Source: Polyangiaceae bacterium
Lineage (GTDB): Bacteria; Myxococcota_A; Polyangia; Polyangiales; Polyangiaceae
Assembly: GCA_019637295.1 (NCBI GenBank)
Contig: JAHBVX010000015.1
Location: 62,001 to 126,000 of the forward strand
Direction of reading: 5' to 3'
DNA length: 64,000 nucleotides
This document shows, in pieces, positions 33,598 through 41,272 of the stretch (the stretch's first letter is position 1; each line of letters opens with the position of its first letter). The translations under genes were made by a program, and so were the position numbers. The notes under the pieces were generated by a model. The model was given only the letters and a program-made list of their open reading frames with translations. It had not been told where the DNA came from and searched no databases.

Positions 33598-34722
33598 ATG
33601 AGCCAAGAAGACCTTCACGCACGCGTCGATCAAATCGCCAGCGACGTCGTCGCCAAGCATGCTGGCGCCGTGGACGAGCAGAGCGCGTTTCCGGAAGCAT
33701 CCATCGCCGCGCTGCGGGACGCGGGCCTCCTCGGCCTGGTGAGCGCCACCGCGGTCGGCGGACAAGGCAAGGGCCTGAGAGACGCGGCGCTCGTCGTGGA
33801 GCGCCTGGCGCGCGAGTGCGGCTCCACCGCGATGGTGGTGTGCATGCACTACGCGGCGACCACGGTGCTCGAGAACCTGGGTTCGGAGAGCGTGCGTCGC
33901 GACATCGCCGCGGGCAAACACCTGACCACCCTCGCCTTCTCCGAGGCGGGCTCACGCAGTCAGTTCTGGGCGCCGCTCGGCACCGCGACCGAGCAGGGCG
34001 GCAAGATCGCGCTGAACGCGCGCAAGAGCTGGGTGACGTCGGCCAACCGCGCCGACAGCTACGTGTGGAGCAGCAAGCCCGTGGCAGGCGCGGAGGCGAG
34101 CACCCTGTGGTTCGTTCCACGCACGACCCCGGGACTGCGCGTGGACAGCGGCTTCAATGGGCTGGGGCTGCGCGGGAACGACTCGTGCCCGGTCACCGCG
34201 GAGGACGTGCGCATCGATCCGGCCTGGCGGCTGGGCACGGACGGACAGGGCTTCTCGCTCATGCTGGAGATGGTGCTGCCCTGGTTCAACGTGATGAACG
34301 CGGCCTGCTCGGTGGGGCTGATGGAGGCCGCCACCTCGCGCACCGCGGCCCACGTGAGCAAGACGGCGTTCGAGCACTCGAGCAGCAGCATCGCGGAGCT
34401 GCCGACGGTGCGCGCCTACATCGCACGCATGCGGATCAAGACGGACATGTCCCGGGCCCTGCTGCTCGACACCTTCGCCGCGATCGAGACGCAGCGCGCC
34501 GATGCGGTCTTGCGCGTACTGGAGAGTAAGGCCGCCGCGGGCGACACCGCGGGCGAGGTGCTGGATCTCGCGATGCGCGTGTGCGGCGGCGCCGCGTTTC
34601 GCAAAGAGCTCGCCGTGGAGCGCATCTTCCGCGACGCCCGCGCGGCGCTGGTCATGGCGCCCACCACGGACGTGCTGTACGACTTCATCGGCAAGGCGTG
34701 CTGCGACATGCCGCTGTTCTGA
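33598..34722 (+). CDS. Acyl-CoA-dehydrogenase-fold flavoprotein, catalytic Glu absent
   Basis: The 374-residue protein starts at ATG 33598 after GAGGAG. The N-terminal helical domain (FPEASIAALRDAGLLGLVSA), the beta domain (TLAFSEAGSRSQFWAP, ARKSWVTSANRADSYVW) and the C-terminal helices (VCGGAAFRKELAVERIFRDA, TTDVLYDFIGKACC) follow the ACAD order with FAD-binding residues kept. At the place of the usual catalytic Glu (YEGT-type motif) it reads VMAPTTDV, so Ala replaces it. ACAD-fold monooxygenases of DszC/SfnB type also lack it and oxidise sulfur or nitrogen compounds. The operon with sulfur-like partners supports oxygenase activity, but this is inference. Confidence 0.8.
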   Translation: MSQEDLHARVDQIASDVVAKHAGAVDEQSAFPEASIAALRDAGLLGLVSATAVGGQGKGLRDAALVVERLARECGSTAMVVCMHYAATTVLENLGSESVRRDIAAGKHLTTLAFSEAGSRSQFWAPLGTATEQGGKIALNARKSWVTSANRADSYVWSSKPVAGAEASTLWFVPRTTPGLRVDSGFNGLGLRGNDSCPVTAEDVRIDPAWRLGTDGQGFSLMLEMVLPWFNVMNAACSVGLMEAATSRTAAHVSKTAFEHSSSSIAELPTVRAYIARMRIKTDMSRALLLDTFAAIETQRADAVLRVLESKAAAGDTAGEVLDLAMRVCGGAAFRKELAVERIFRDARAALVMAPTTDVLYDFIGKACCDMPLF

Positions 34723-34733
34723 GCGAGGGCATC

Positions 34734-35582
34734 ATGACCGAACCTCGCACGCTGATCATGGGCGCGGTGGCCTACGACCCCAAGGTCGTGACCATCTGGG
34801 AGGGCTTCAAGGCCTGGTTTGCCCCAGCCGGGCTGGCCTTCGACTACGTCCTCTACTCCAACTACGAAGCGCAGGTGCAGGCCCACCTCGCCGGCCACCT
34901 GCACGTGGCTTGGAACTCGCCGCTCGCCTGGCTGCAGGCCGAGCGAGCGGCAGCGCGCCGCGGGCGGCGGGCCGAGGCCATCGCCATGCGGGACACGGAT
35001 CGGGATCTCACGAGCCTGATCCTCGTGCGCGCGGACTCGCCCATCGAGAGCGTCGCGCAGCTGTCCGGCAAGCGGGTGGGCGTCGGGGCCTCGGACTCGC
35101 CGCAGGCCACCCTCCTGCCGCTGCTGCACCTGGCCGAGGCGGGGCTCGAGCCTCACCGTGACTTCCAGGTGGTGGAGCACGACGCGCTGTTCGGCAAGCA
35201 CGGCGATCACATCGGTGGTGAGCGGGACGCCGCGCGTGCGCTGGTGGCGGGTACGGTAGAGGCCGCGTGTGTGATCGACGGCAACCACTTGGCGTTCACC
35301 CGCGAGGGCACGCTGCCGTCGAATGGGGTGCGCGTGCTCGCGCAGACGGCGAAGTACGATCACTGCAACTTCACCGTCTTCGACGACGCGCCCGCGTCGC
35401 TCGTGAGTCGCTTTCGTGAGCTCTTGCTGAGCATGTCTTACGACGACCCGGTGGTGAGGCCGCTGCTCGATCTCGAGGGGCTCAAGCAGTGGACGGTGGG
35501 GCGCACCGAGGGCTATGCCGCGTTGGGTCGCGCGATCGATCGCTTCGGCTCCATCGACGCCTTCCTCGCGCAGGTGGGCTAG
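34734..35582 (+). CDS. PhnD/SsuA-like substrate-binding protein without signal peptide
   Basis: The 282-residue protein starts at ATG 34734, 11 bases after the flavoprotein gene. It has the two-lobe periplasmic-binding fold of the PhnD/SsuA type: MGAVAYDPKVVTIWEGFKAW, LHVAWNSPLAWLQAERAA (the ligand-loop motif), SLILVRADSPIESVAQL, GKRVGVGASDSPQATLLPL and AACVIDGNHLAF. The N-terminus begins directly with the first beta strand and has no signal peptide, so it stays in the cytoplasm. No ABC permease or ATPase is near. It may be a ligand sensor or carrier for the flavoprotein and diiron enzyme. Confidence 0.78.
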   Translation: MTEPRTLIMGAVAYDPKVVTIWEGFKAWFAPAGLAFDYVLYSNYEAQVQAHLAGHLHVAWNSPLAWLQAERAAARRGRRAEAIAMRDTDRDLTSLILVRADSPIESVAQLSGKRVGVGASDSPQATLLPLLHLAEAGLEPHRDFQVVEHDALFGKHGDHIGGERDAARALVAGTVEAACVIDGNHLAFTREGTLPSNGVRVLAQTAKYDHCNFTVFDDAPASLVSRFRELLLSMSYDDPVVRPLLDLEGLKQWTVGRTEGYAALGRAIDRFGSIDAFLAQVG

Positions 35583-35591
35583 CAGGACGCG

Positions 35592-36803
35592 ATGCCCGAG
35601 TCCGCCTTCGTCGACCTGGGCGACTTGCCGCTCGGCGAGGGCGGGCACCTGCTCCTCAAGCGCGCGCTGTGGCAAGCCGGCGCCGGCGAGCGCGTTCGGG
35701 TCTCGGGCAGCGCGAGCACCCTGGCCGTGGACCTCGCGCCCTGGTGCCGGCAGCAGGGCCACGAGCTGCTCGAGCTCGTGACCACCGAGCCGGGCGTGAG
35801 CGCCACGATCGCGCGCGGTCAGGCGCTCGGGGCGCGCCATCGGGGAGCCGAGCGTGCGGGTCACGCAGTCGCGTCGCGCCCCGACGCGGTGGTCGACAAG
35901 CCGCCGGAGCGCTGGGGGCTCGCGGCGCGCGGCGCGCTGGTGGAGGCGGGCACTCCCCGCTTCGGGTTCACCCTCGACGACAAGGACGCGGTGTGGACCG
36001 ACGACGCGTCGCGCCTGTACGCGCAGGCGGTGGCCGCGCAGTGGGATCCGGCGACGGCGATCCCCTGGGCGGAGGCGCCGGCGCTGCCCGACGCGGTGGA
36101 GGACGCCGTCGTGCAGCTGATGACCTACCTGATCGAGAACGAGACCGCGGCGTTGATCCTGCCGGCGCGCTTCATCGCGCGGCTGCACCCGCACTTTCGC
36201 GAGGTCATGCAGCTCTTGGCGGTGCAGGCGGCGGACGAGGCGCGTCACATCGAGGTGTTCACGCGGCGCGCGCTGCTGCTGCGCAGCGAGCTGGGCTTGT
36301 CCACCGCGGGGGGACAGGCCTCCTTGGCGACGCTGCTCGACGAGCCGGACTTCGCCCTCGCGTCGTTCTTGCTGAGCGTGCTCGGCGAGGGCACGTTCCT
36401 GTCGCTGCTCGGCTTCCTGCGTGAGCACGCGCCGGATCCGGTCACCGAGGCGGTCGCGCGGCTCACCGCGCGCGACGAGGCGCGCCACGTGGCCTTCGGC
36501 ATGGCGCACCTGGTTCGGCACGCGGGGCGCGATCCGGCGCTCTTGCCTCGGCTGGCTGCGGCCGTGGAGCGCCGTCACGACGCTCTGGCCAACACCGCCG
36601 GACTCAACGACGAGGTGTCCGACGCGCTGCTGCTCCTCGCGGCGGGCTCCTTCGAGCCGCCGGCGCTGCGCCAGGGCCACGCGCGGGTGATGACCTTGGT
36701 GGCCGACATGGACGCGGGACGCCGTCAGCGCCTGGTGCGGCTCGGCTTCCCGGAGGCTCAGGCCGAGCAGCTCTCGGCGCTGCACACCAGGAACTTCATG
36801 TAG
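35592..36803 (+). CDS. TusA-like/ferritin-like diiron fusion protein
   Basis: The 403-residue protein starts at ATG 35592, 9 bases after the previous gene. Residues 1-65 look like a TusA/SirA sulfur-carrier domain (VDLGDLPLGEGGHLLLKRAL, APWCRQQGHELLELV), but the CPxP Cys is missing (LPLGEGG). After a linker, a ferritin-like four-helix bundle has two ExxH motifs (ADEARHIEVF and RDEARHVAFG) and two single Glu in LIENETAALIL and LGEGTFLSLL, the ligand set of a diiron centre. Such enzymes activate O2. The fusion of the two domains is the oddity, and function is unknown. Confidence 0.75.
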   Translation: MPESAFVDLGDLPLGEGGHLLLKRALWQAGAGERVRVSGSASTLAVDLAPWCRQQGHELLELVTTEPGVSATIARGQALGARHRGAERAGHAVASRPDAVVDKPPERWGLAARGALVEAGTPRFGFTLDDKDAVWTDDASRLYAQAVAAQWDPATAIPWAEAPALPDAVEDAVVQLMTYLIENETAALILPARFIARLHPHFREVMQLLAVQAADEARHIEVFTRRALLLRSELGLSTAGGQASLATLLDEPDFALASFLLSVLGEGTFLSLLGFLREHAPDPVTEAVARLTARDEARHVAFGMAHLVRHAGRDPALLPRLAAAVERRHDALANTAGLNDEVSDALLLLAAGSFEPPALRQGHARVMTLVADMDAGRRQRLVRLGFPEAQAEQLSALHTRNFM

Positions 36804-36846
36804 CGATTCACGCAACTGGCCAGCGGCCCCGCCCGAAGGGGAGGGC

Positions 36847-37857
36847 ATGTCGAGTACCGCGAGCGTCTCAGGGCCGGCGCGTCGTCCCGAGCCCGGCGCC
36901 GACCCCGCCGCAACCCTCCGCTCCACCACCCGCGTCGCCCGGCCTGCCATCGCCGCCGGCGTGGCGCGCGCCAAGCTGCCGCCCGCCGTCGAGCTGCTCG
37001 CGAAGCGACCCGACGCGTCGCAGCTCGGCCGGCGGCTCGATGCCTTCCTCGAGGCGTCGCACCCCACGTTCTCGGTGGACGGCGAGTCGGTCCGCGTGCC
37101 GCTGCACTTCACCTCGCTGTACGGCGACGGAGGCAGGCGCATGACGCTGGCGCTCGCCGAGATCAAGACGCTGCTCGGTCCGCAGCGCTTCGCCCAGTTG
37201 GCGACGGACGTCACCTCGGCGCTGAGCACCCGCGGTCAGCCCGCGCAGATCCAGCGCACGGTGCAGGCGCTGATCGACGCGGGGGCCCTCGCGCGCTACC
37301 CCGGGGTGGAGCCCCAGGCAGCCGTGCGCAAGCTGATGTTCGAGCTGCGCATTGGCCTCGACTGCATGGGCTACACCTTGGCCGCCGCTCAGTACGCGCG
37401 CGGCGTGGGCGACAAGTCGGCTCCCGCGAGCAGCTTGGGAGTGACGGATCGCTTCCGCTTCAATTTCGCCCAGGCTCTCGCGCGCGTGTCGCCGTCCTCC
37501 ACGCAGCCGGGGGATGTACTGCACCTGCCGGTCGAGGACGGCATGCGCGAGCACAACGTAGTCGTGCGGGCCAATCAGGTCGTGCGAGTCGCTCCTGGCG
37601 AGACGGTGACCGCAGCCAAGCGCGAGGTCCCAGCGAGCTTCGTGGCAGCCGCCAGAGAGCTGCGCGTGTTCACGGTTGACTCGTCCTGGGGCGGCGGGGC
37701 TCGCGGTGACTTCGGCGGCGCCGAGCGCCGAACCTGGGTGTTCAACCCCGAGACTCAGCGCTGGGGCAGCTGGACGGCGACGGGTCGGTTCGAGCAGGGG
37801 CCGGCGCCCGGCGGTCACTCCATGCTCGTCGCGCTCCGTCCGGCGGGCGAACGGTGA
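36847..37857 (+). CDS. Hypothetical protein with papain-like/NlpC-like features
   Basis: The 336-residue product starts at ATG 36847 after GGGGAGGG. The N-terminus is basic and disordered; no signal peptide is clear. A possible catalytic triad stands in order: Cys in IGLDCMGYTLAAAQYARG, His in MREHNVVVRANQ and Asp in VFTVDSSWGGG. The order Cys-His-Asp and PGDVLHLP before the His are like those of NlpC/P60 amidases. I infer a peptidase or amidase fold. Its stop overlaps the next gene's start (GTGA). Confidence 0.5.
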   Translation: MSSTASVSGPARRPEPGADPAATLRSTTRVARPAIAAGVARAKLPPAVELLAKRPDASQLGRRLDAFLEASHPTFSVDGESVRVPLHFTSLYGDGGRRMTLALAEIKTLLGPQRFAQLATDVTSALSTRGQPAQIQRTVQALIDAGALARYPGVEPQAAVRKLMFELRIGLDCMGYTLAAAQYARGVGDKSAPASSLGVTDRFRFNFAQALARVSPSSTQPGDVLHLPVEDGMREHNVVVRANQVVRVAPGETVTAAKREVPASFVAAARELRVFTVDSSWGGGARGDFGGAERRTWVFNPETQRWGSWTATGRFEQGPAPGGHSMLVALRPAGER

Positions 37858-39185
37858 AGTCGGCACGCTCGGGTCGCCGAGCCCTGACGGCCCCATGTTG
37901 GTTCGGCGCGGTCACGGCGTTGGTCGTCACGGCGCTCGCGGCGCATCGCTACCATCACGCGGAGCTGTCGCGCGCGGCGCGCGCTTCTTCCGCGCTGTGC
38001 CCGCCTCAGGCTGCCCAGTCCGACCCGGGCCCGATGGCGCCCATCGCGCCCGCGCACCCGGATGACGCACCCGGCGCTCCCACCTTCGTGCTCGACAAGA
38101 GCGATCCCGCGTCGCTGCCCCCCTTCGCGGAGCCCCTCGAGCCGGCGCCCCCGCGGGAGCCCACCCCGCCCCCGGCGCCGGTCCGTGGTCCGCGTCCCTC
38201 GCACGAGCAGGGCGCGCTCGCGGTGGCCAAGGGTGTCGCCGTGAAGCACTCCTTCGCGCCGAGCGTGCAGCCGGGCGCGGTCGCGATGTGGCCGCGCTCG
38301 ACGCTCAGCTTCGTGGTGGCGCAGCACACCCTGCGCGACCGCGCACGCCACTGGCTGGTGGAGGTAGGCGCCGAGGGCACGGTGCTACGCACCGCGCACT
38401 GGCCGGAGCCCCTCCGGGCCGAAGGCGTGGACGTGTCGAACGACGACTCGGTGCTCGCCGTCGGCGTGGGCTCCGACGGCGTCGCCCGGCTGTTCATCTA
38501 CGACGCGTCGCTGCGCTTGCGGCACCAGCGACGCGTCGCCTCCGCCATCGCGGGCGCTACGGTCAAGGCGCTCGGCTCCCTCGCGGTCGTCGTCTCGAGT
38601 GACGGGGACAGCTCCACGCTCAGCGCGTTCGATGTGCGCAGCGGAAAGCAAGTCGCAGCGCGAGTGTACCCAGCCCGTTTCGCGCTCGACCGCGGCGTGG
38701 ATACCGACGCGGAGCACCTGTACGCTGCGACCTACGGCCCGCTGCGCGAGGTGGTCCAGTTCGACGCGGGTCTGGTGCCGGTGCGTCGCCACGGACACCA
38801 CGCTCCCCAGGACGATGTGGGCAACTTCGCGCGCGGGGAGCCGATGGTGCTCGCGTGGAGTCGGGTCGCGGCGTTTCCCGAGGCCGTCTTCGTCTTCGAC
38901 CGCGAAATGCAGGTCGAGGCGCGCCTCCCGGCGGACCCGCAGCTCGGGGAGCCATGGGCCCGGAACATGAGCGGACGCGTGCTCACGGCTCGAGGCTTTG
39001 GTGCCGCGGAGCTCGGTCAGCCCCTCACGGAGCAAGTTCGCTTCGACACGCAGGAGCTAGTGGACAGCGCGGGGCTGCGTCACGTCGCCAATGAGCCCGT
39101 CGCCGCGTTCAGCTGGGTACACGAGTTCTTCCTGCTCACCCGCACCCCGTGCCTGCGCATCACGTCGGTGCGCTACCCGGAGTGA
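37854..39185 (+). CDS. Membrane-anchored beta-propeller-like protein
   Basis: The 443-residue product starts at GTG 37854, overlapping the upstream stop. A single N-terminal membrane helix (CWFGAVTALVVTALAAHRY) is followed by a long Pro/Ala-rich spacer (about 50-130). The outer domain has blade-like repeats: DVSNDDSVLAVGVGSDGVAR, LGSLAVVVSSDGDSSTLSAF, TDAEHLYAATYGPLREVVQF and EAVFVFDREMQVEARL. It is translationally coupled to the papain-like protein and may present or regulate it in the periplasm. Function unknown. Confidence 0.65.
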   Translation: MKSARSGRRALTAPCWFGAVTALVVTALAAHRYHHAELSRAARASSALCPPQAAQSDPGPMAPIAPAHPDDAPGAPTFVLDKSDPASLPPFAEPLEPAPPREPTPPPAPVRGPRPSHEQGALAVAKGVAVKHSFAPSVQPGAVAMWPRSTLSFVVAQHTLRDRARHWLVEVGAEGTVLRTAHWPEPLRAEGVDVSNDDSVLAVGVGSDGVARLFIYDASLRLRHQRRVASAIAGATVKALGSLAVVVSSDGDSSTLSAFDVRSGKQVAARVYPARFALDRGVDTDAEHLYAATYGPLREVVQFDAGLVPVRRHGHHAPQDDVGNFARGEPMVLAWSRVAAFPEAVFVFDREMQVEARLPADPQLGEPWARNMSGRVLTARGFGAAELGQPLTEQVRFDTQELVDSAGLRHVANEPVAAFSWVHEFFLLTRTPCLRITSVRYPE

Positions 39186-39197
39186 GTCGTGCTCTGC

Positions 39198-39563
39198 TCA
39201 CGGCAAGCCCGCCCCGCGCCGAAACTCCAGGCACTGGCGTGAGCCCTTCGCGAAGACGCGACAGGTCGTGCCGCGGTCGTCGTAGATGCGGCAGGCGTGC
39301 TCGCTGCTGTCCGTGCCGAGGTGGACGCAGCTGCCGTCCGGGCGCGTCGCGAACGCCACCGCGCCGAAGTGCCCGGGCTGAGTGGCCCGGGCCAGATCTG
39401 CGCGGCCTGCGCGACTCCAGCGCGCCAGATCCTCCGGCGGGATCAAGATGCGGCCGTCGCTGCCCTCGCGACAACACGCGCCGCAGGTCAGACAGTCGAG
39501 CGTCGCGGGCTCTCGCAGGATGGGGCCGCCGCGGGCGTCTTCGTCGCTGACCGGCGCACTCAT
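39198..39563 (-). CDS. YkgJ-family Cys-cluster protein
   Basis: The 121-residue protein has the family's metal-binding cluster: TLDCLTCGACCREGSDGRI near the start, then SCVHLG, HACRIYDDRGTTCRVF and QCLEF. YkgJ/CxxCxxCC proteins bind zinc or iron and are poorly understood. It is convergent with the propeller gene and lies 10 bases before the lipoprotein gene at 39574-40080 in the same direction. A relative stands at 44935-45522. Confidence 0.85.
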   Translation of the reverse strand: MSAPVSDEDARGGPILREPATLDCLTCGACCREGSDGRILIPPEDLARWSRAGRADLARATQPGHFGAVAFATRPDGSCVHLGTDSSEHACRIYDDRGTTCRVFAKGSRQCLEFRRGAGLP

Positions 39564-39573
39564 CCCTTGGCGC

Positions 39574-40080
39574 TCACGAGTTGCGCAGGTACCAGCGCCC
39601 GTCGATGCGGGCGAAGCGGATCGTCTTGCCGCGCGGCGTTTCGAACGTGGCTTCAGCGCCCCGCTCGTCGAGCCGGGGCGTGGTGTCGCGGATCGACTCC
39701 AGCATCTCGAGCAACTGCTGCGGCTTGTCCGAGTCGGCGAACTCCTCGACCAGCGCGGCGAGCCCGCCCTCCTTCTCGGTGAACCGCGCCAGGTCTTGGG
39801 GGTGCACGAGCTCTTCGATGAGCGTCCGGTAGTCCCTCTGGCGCAGCATTCGGATCGCCTCGTCGATGGTGCCCGAGAGCGTGTCGCGGGATGCGCGGTC
39901 GGCCTCGTTCGGTACGCTGACGACGGGGGCCGACTCGTCGGGAGTAGGAGCCGTGACCGTGGCCACGGGAGCGCTGGGCTCGCTGCGCCTGCCGCCAGGC
40001 GATGGAGACGTAGCGCACCCCGCGACGACGAGCGCTACGCCGAGCTTCCCCAGGCTGGAGCTTCCCGTCGCGCACGCCAC
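39574..40080 (-). CDS. Lipoprotein with helical C-terminal domain
   Basis: The product has 168 residues from GTG 40080, which directly precedes a lipoprotein signal (SSSLGKLGVALVVAGC, lipidated Cys20). After a Pro/Ser-rich spacer the mature part reads IDEAIRMLRQRDYRTLIEEL, VHPQDLARFTEKEGGLAALV and FETPRGKTIRFARIDGRWYL, a small domain that resembles the lipoproteins of myxobacteria with a DUF4878/nuclear-transport-factor-like fold. It is probably co-transcribed with the YkgJ gene. Function unknown. Confidence 0.65.
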   Translation of the reverse strand: MACATGSSSLGKLGVALVVAGCATSPSPGGRRSEPSAPVATVTAPTPDESAPVVSVPNEADRASRDTLSGTIDEAIRMLRQRDYRTLIEELVHPQDLARFTEKEGGLAALVEEFADSDKPQQLLEMLESIRDTTPRLDERGAEATFETPRGKTIRFARIDGRWYLRNS

Positions 40081-40153
40081 CGCCGACTCATAGCACGTCG
40101 CGGCGACGCCGGGCACGCGGCGTGATAGAACCGCCGCTCGTCGGGAGATCGCC

Positions 40154-41266
40154 GTGCACCGCCTGGCTCGAGTCGTCGTTGCAGTGTTCGTCGTAGTGGC
40201 CCTGCTCGCGTGCAAGCGGTTCAGCGCCAAGGGGCGCGAGCCCGCGGCCCACCTCGGTCGGGTGAAGGTGGGGGGCAAGTGGGGCGTCATCGACGGCAGC
40301 GGCGCCACGCTGATCCCGCCTCAGTTCGACTTCATCGCCGACTTCGAGGAAGGCCTGGCGGGTGCGCGGGTGGGCGAGGGGGAGGCGGCGCTGTGGGGGT
40401 TCGTGAACGAGCGGGGCGAGTGGGTCATCCCCGCTCGCTACCCCAAGACGCGACCGTTCTCGGAGGGATTGGCCGCAGTTCGTGATCCGAACTCCAAATT
40501 GTGGGGCTTCCTGGACGGCAAGGGAACGTTCCGCATCCCGCCGCGGTTCGAGTTCGCCCTCAGCTTCAGCGAGGGCTTGGCGCCCGCCAAGGAGCCAAAC
40601 AAGAGCTGGGGCTACATCGACAAGTCCGGGAGCTACGCGATCGCGCCCCGTTATTGGGACGCGCACCGCCACAGCGAGGGGTTGGCGGCGGTGCAGTCGG
40701 ACAGCTGGAGCTTCATCGATCGCAGTGGCAAGACCGTGTTTGGCGGTCGGTACACCAGCGCCGGGAGGTTCCGCGAGGGTCGCGCGGCGGTCTGGATCGC
40801 GGCCGGTGGGCGGCTCGGAACCGCGGTGCGACGGTACTGCTACTTCGTCGACAAGAACGGCAAGCCACCTCACACCTTCAGCGATCAGGCGGACGGCTGC
40901 GGGGAGCTCGAGGCGGGGCGCGCGCCCGCGTCCGTGAAGAGTGGGGGCCAACTGCTCTGGGGCTTCATGGACGCGGAGGGCGACTTCGCCATCAAGGCGC
41001 AGTTTCGCAAGGTGCGCCGCTTCAGCGATGGGCTGTGCGCCGTACAGGATCACAAGTCCGGCGCGTGGGGCTTCATCGGGTTCGACGGCGCGTACGTGCT
41101 GCGCCCCGAGTACGAGGCCGCCGACGACTTCGTCGATGGCATCGCGCCCGTCAAGCGAGAGGGAAGCTGGGTGTACATCGACAAGCGCGGCGAGGTCGCG
41201 CTGCCCACCCGCTATCAGGACGCCATGCCCATGGTTAGCCGCAAGGCGGCGGGCCTCCCACTGTGA
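40154..41266 (+). CDS. WG-repeat lipoprotein
   Basis: The 370-residue product starts at GTG 40154 after GGGAGA. The signal VVVAVFVVVALLAC has lipidated Cys20. About ten WG repeats follow: KWGVIDGSGATLIPPQFDFI, WGFVNERGEWVIPARY, WGFLDGKGTFRIPPRFEF, WGYIDKSGSYAIAPRY, WGFMDAEGDFAIKAQF and others, ending VYIDKRGEVALPTRYQ. Such repeats form a beta-rich solenoid or propeller and occur in envelope proteins of unknown role. It is divergent from the lipoprotein gene at 39574. Confidence 0.85.
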   Translation: MHRLARVVVAVFVVVALLACKRFSAKGREPAAHLGRVKVGGKWGVIDGSGATLIPPQFDFIADFEEGLAGARVGEGEAALWGFVNERGEWVIPARYPKTRPFSEGLAAVRDPNSKLWGFLDGKGTFRIPPRFEFALSFSEGLAPAKEPNKSWGYIDKSGSYAIAPRYWDAHRHSEGLAAVQSDSWSFIDRSGKTVFGGRYTSAGRFREGRAAVWIAAGGRLGTAVRRYCYFVDKNGKPPHTFSDQADGCGELEAGRAPASVKSGGQLLWGFMDAEGDFAIKAQFRKVRRFSDGLCAVQDHKSGAWGFIGFDGAYVLRPEYEAADDFVDGIAPVKREGSWVYIDKRGEVALPTRYQDAMPMVSRKAAGLPL

Positions 41267-41272
41267 CCGAGC

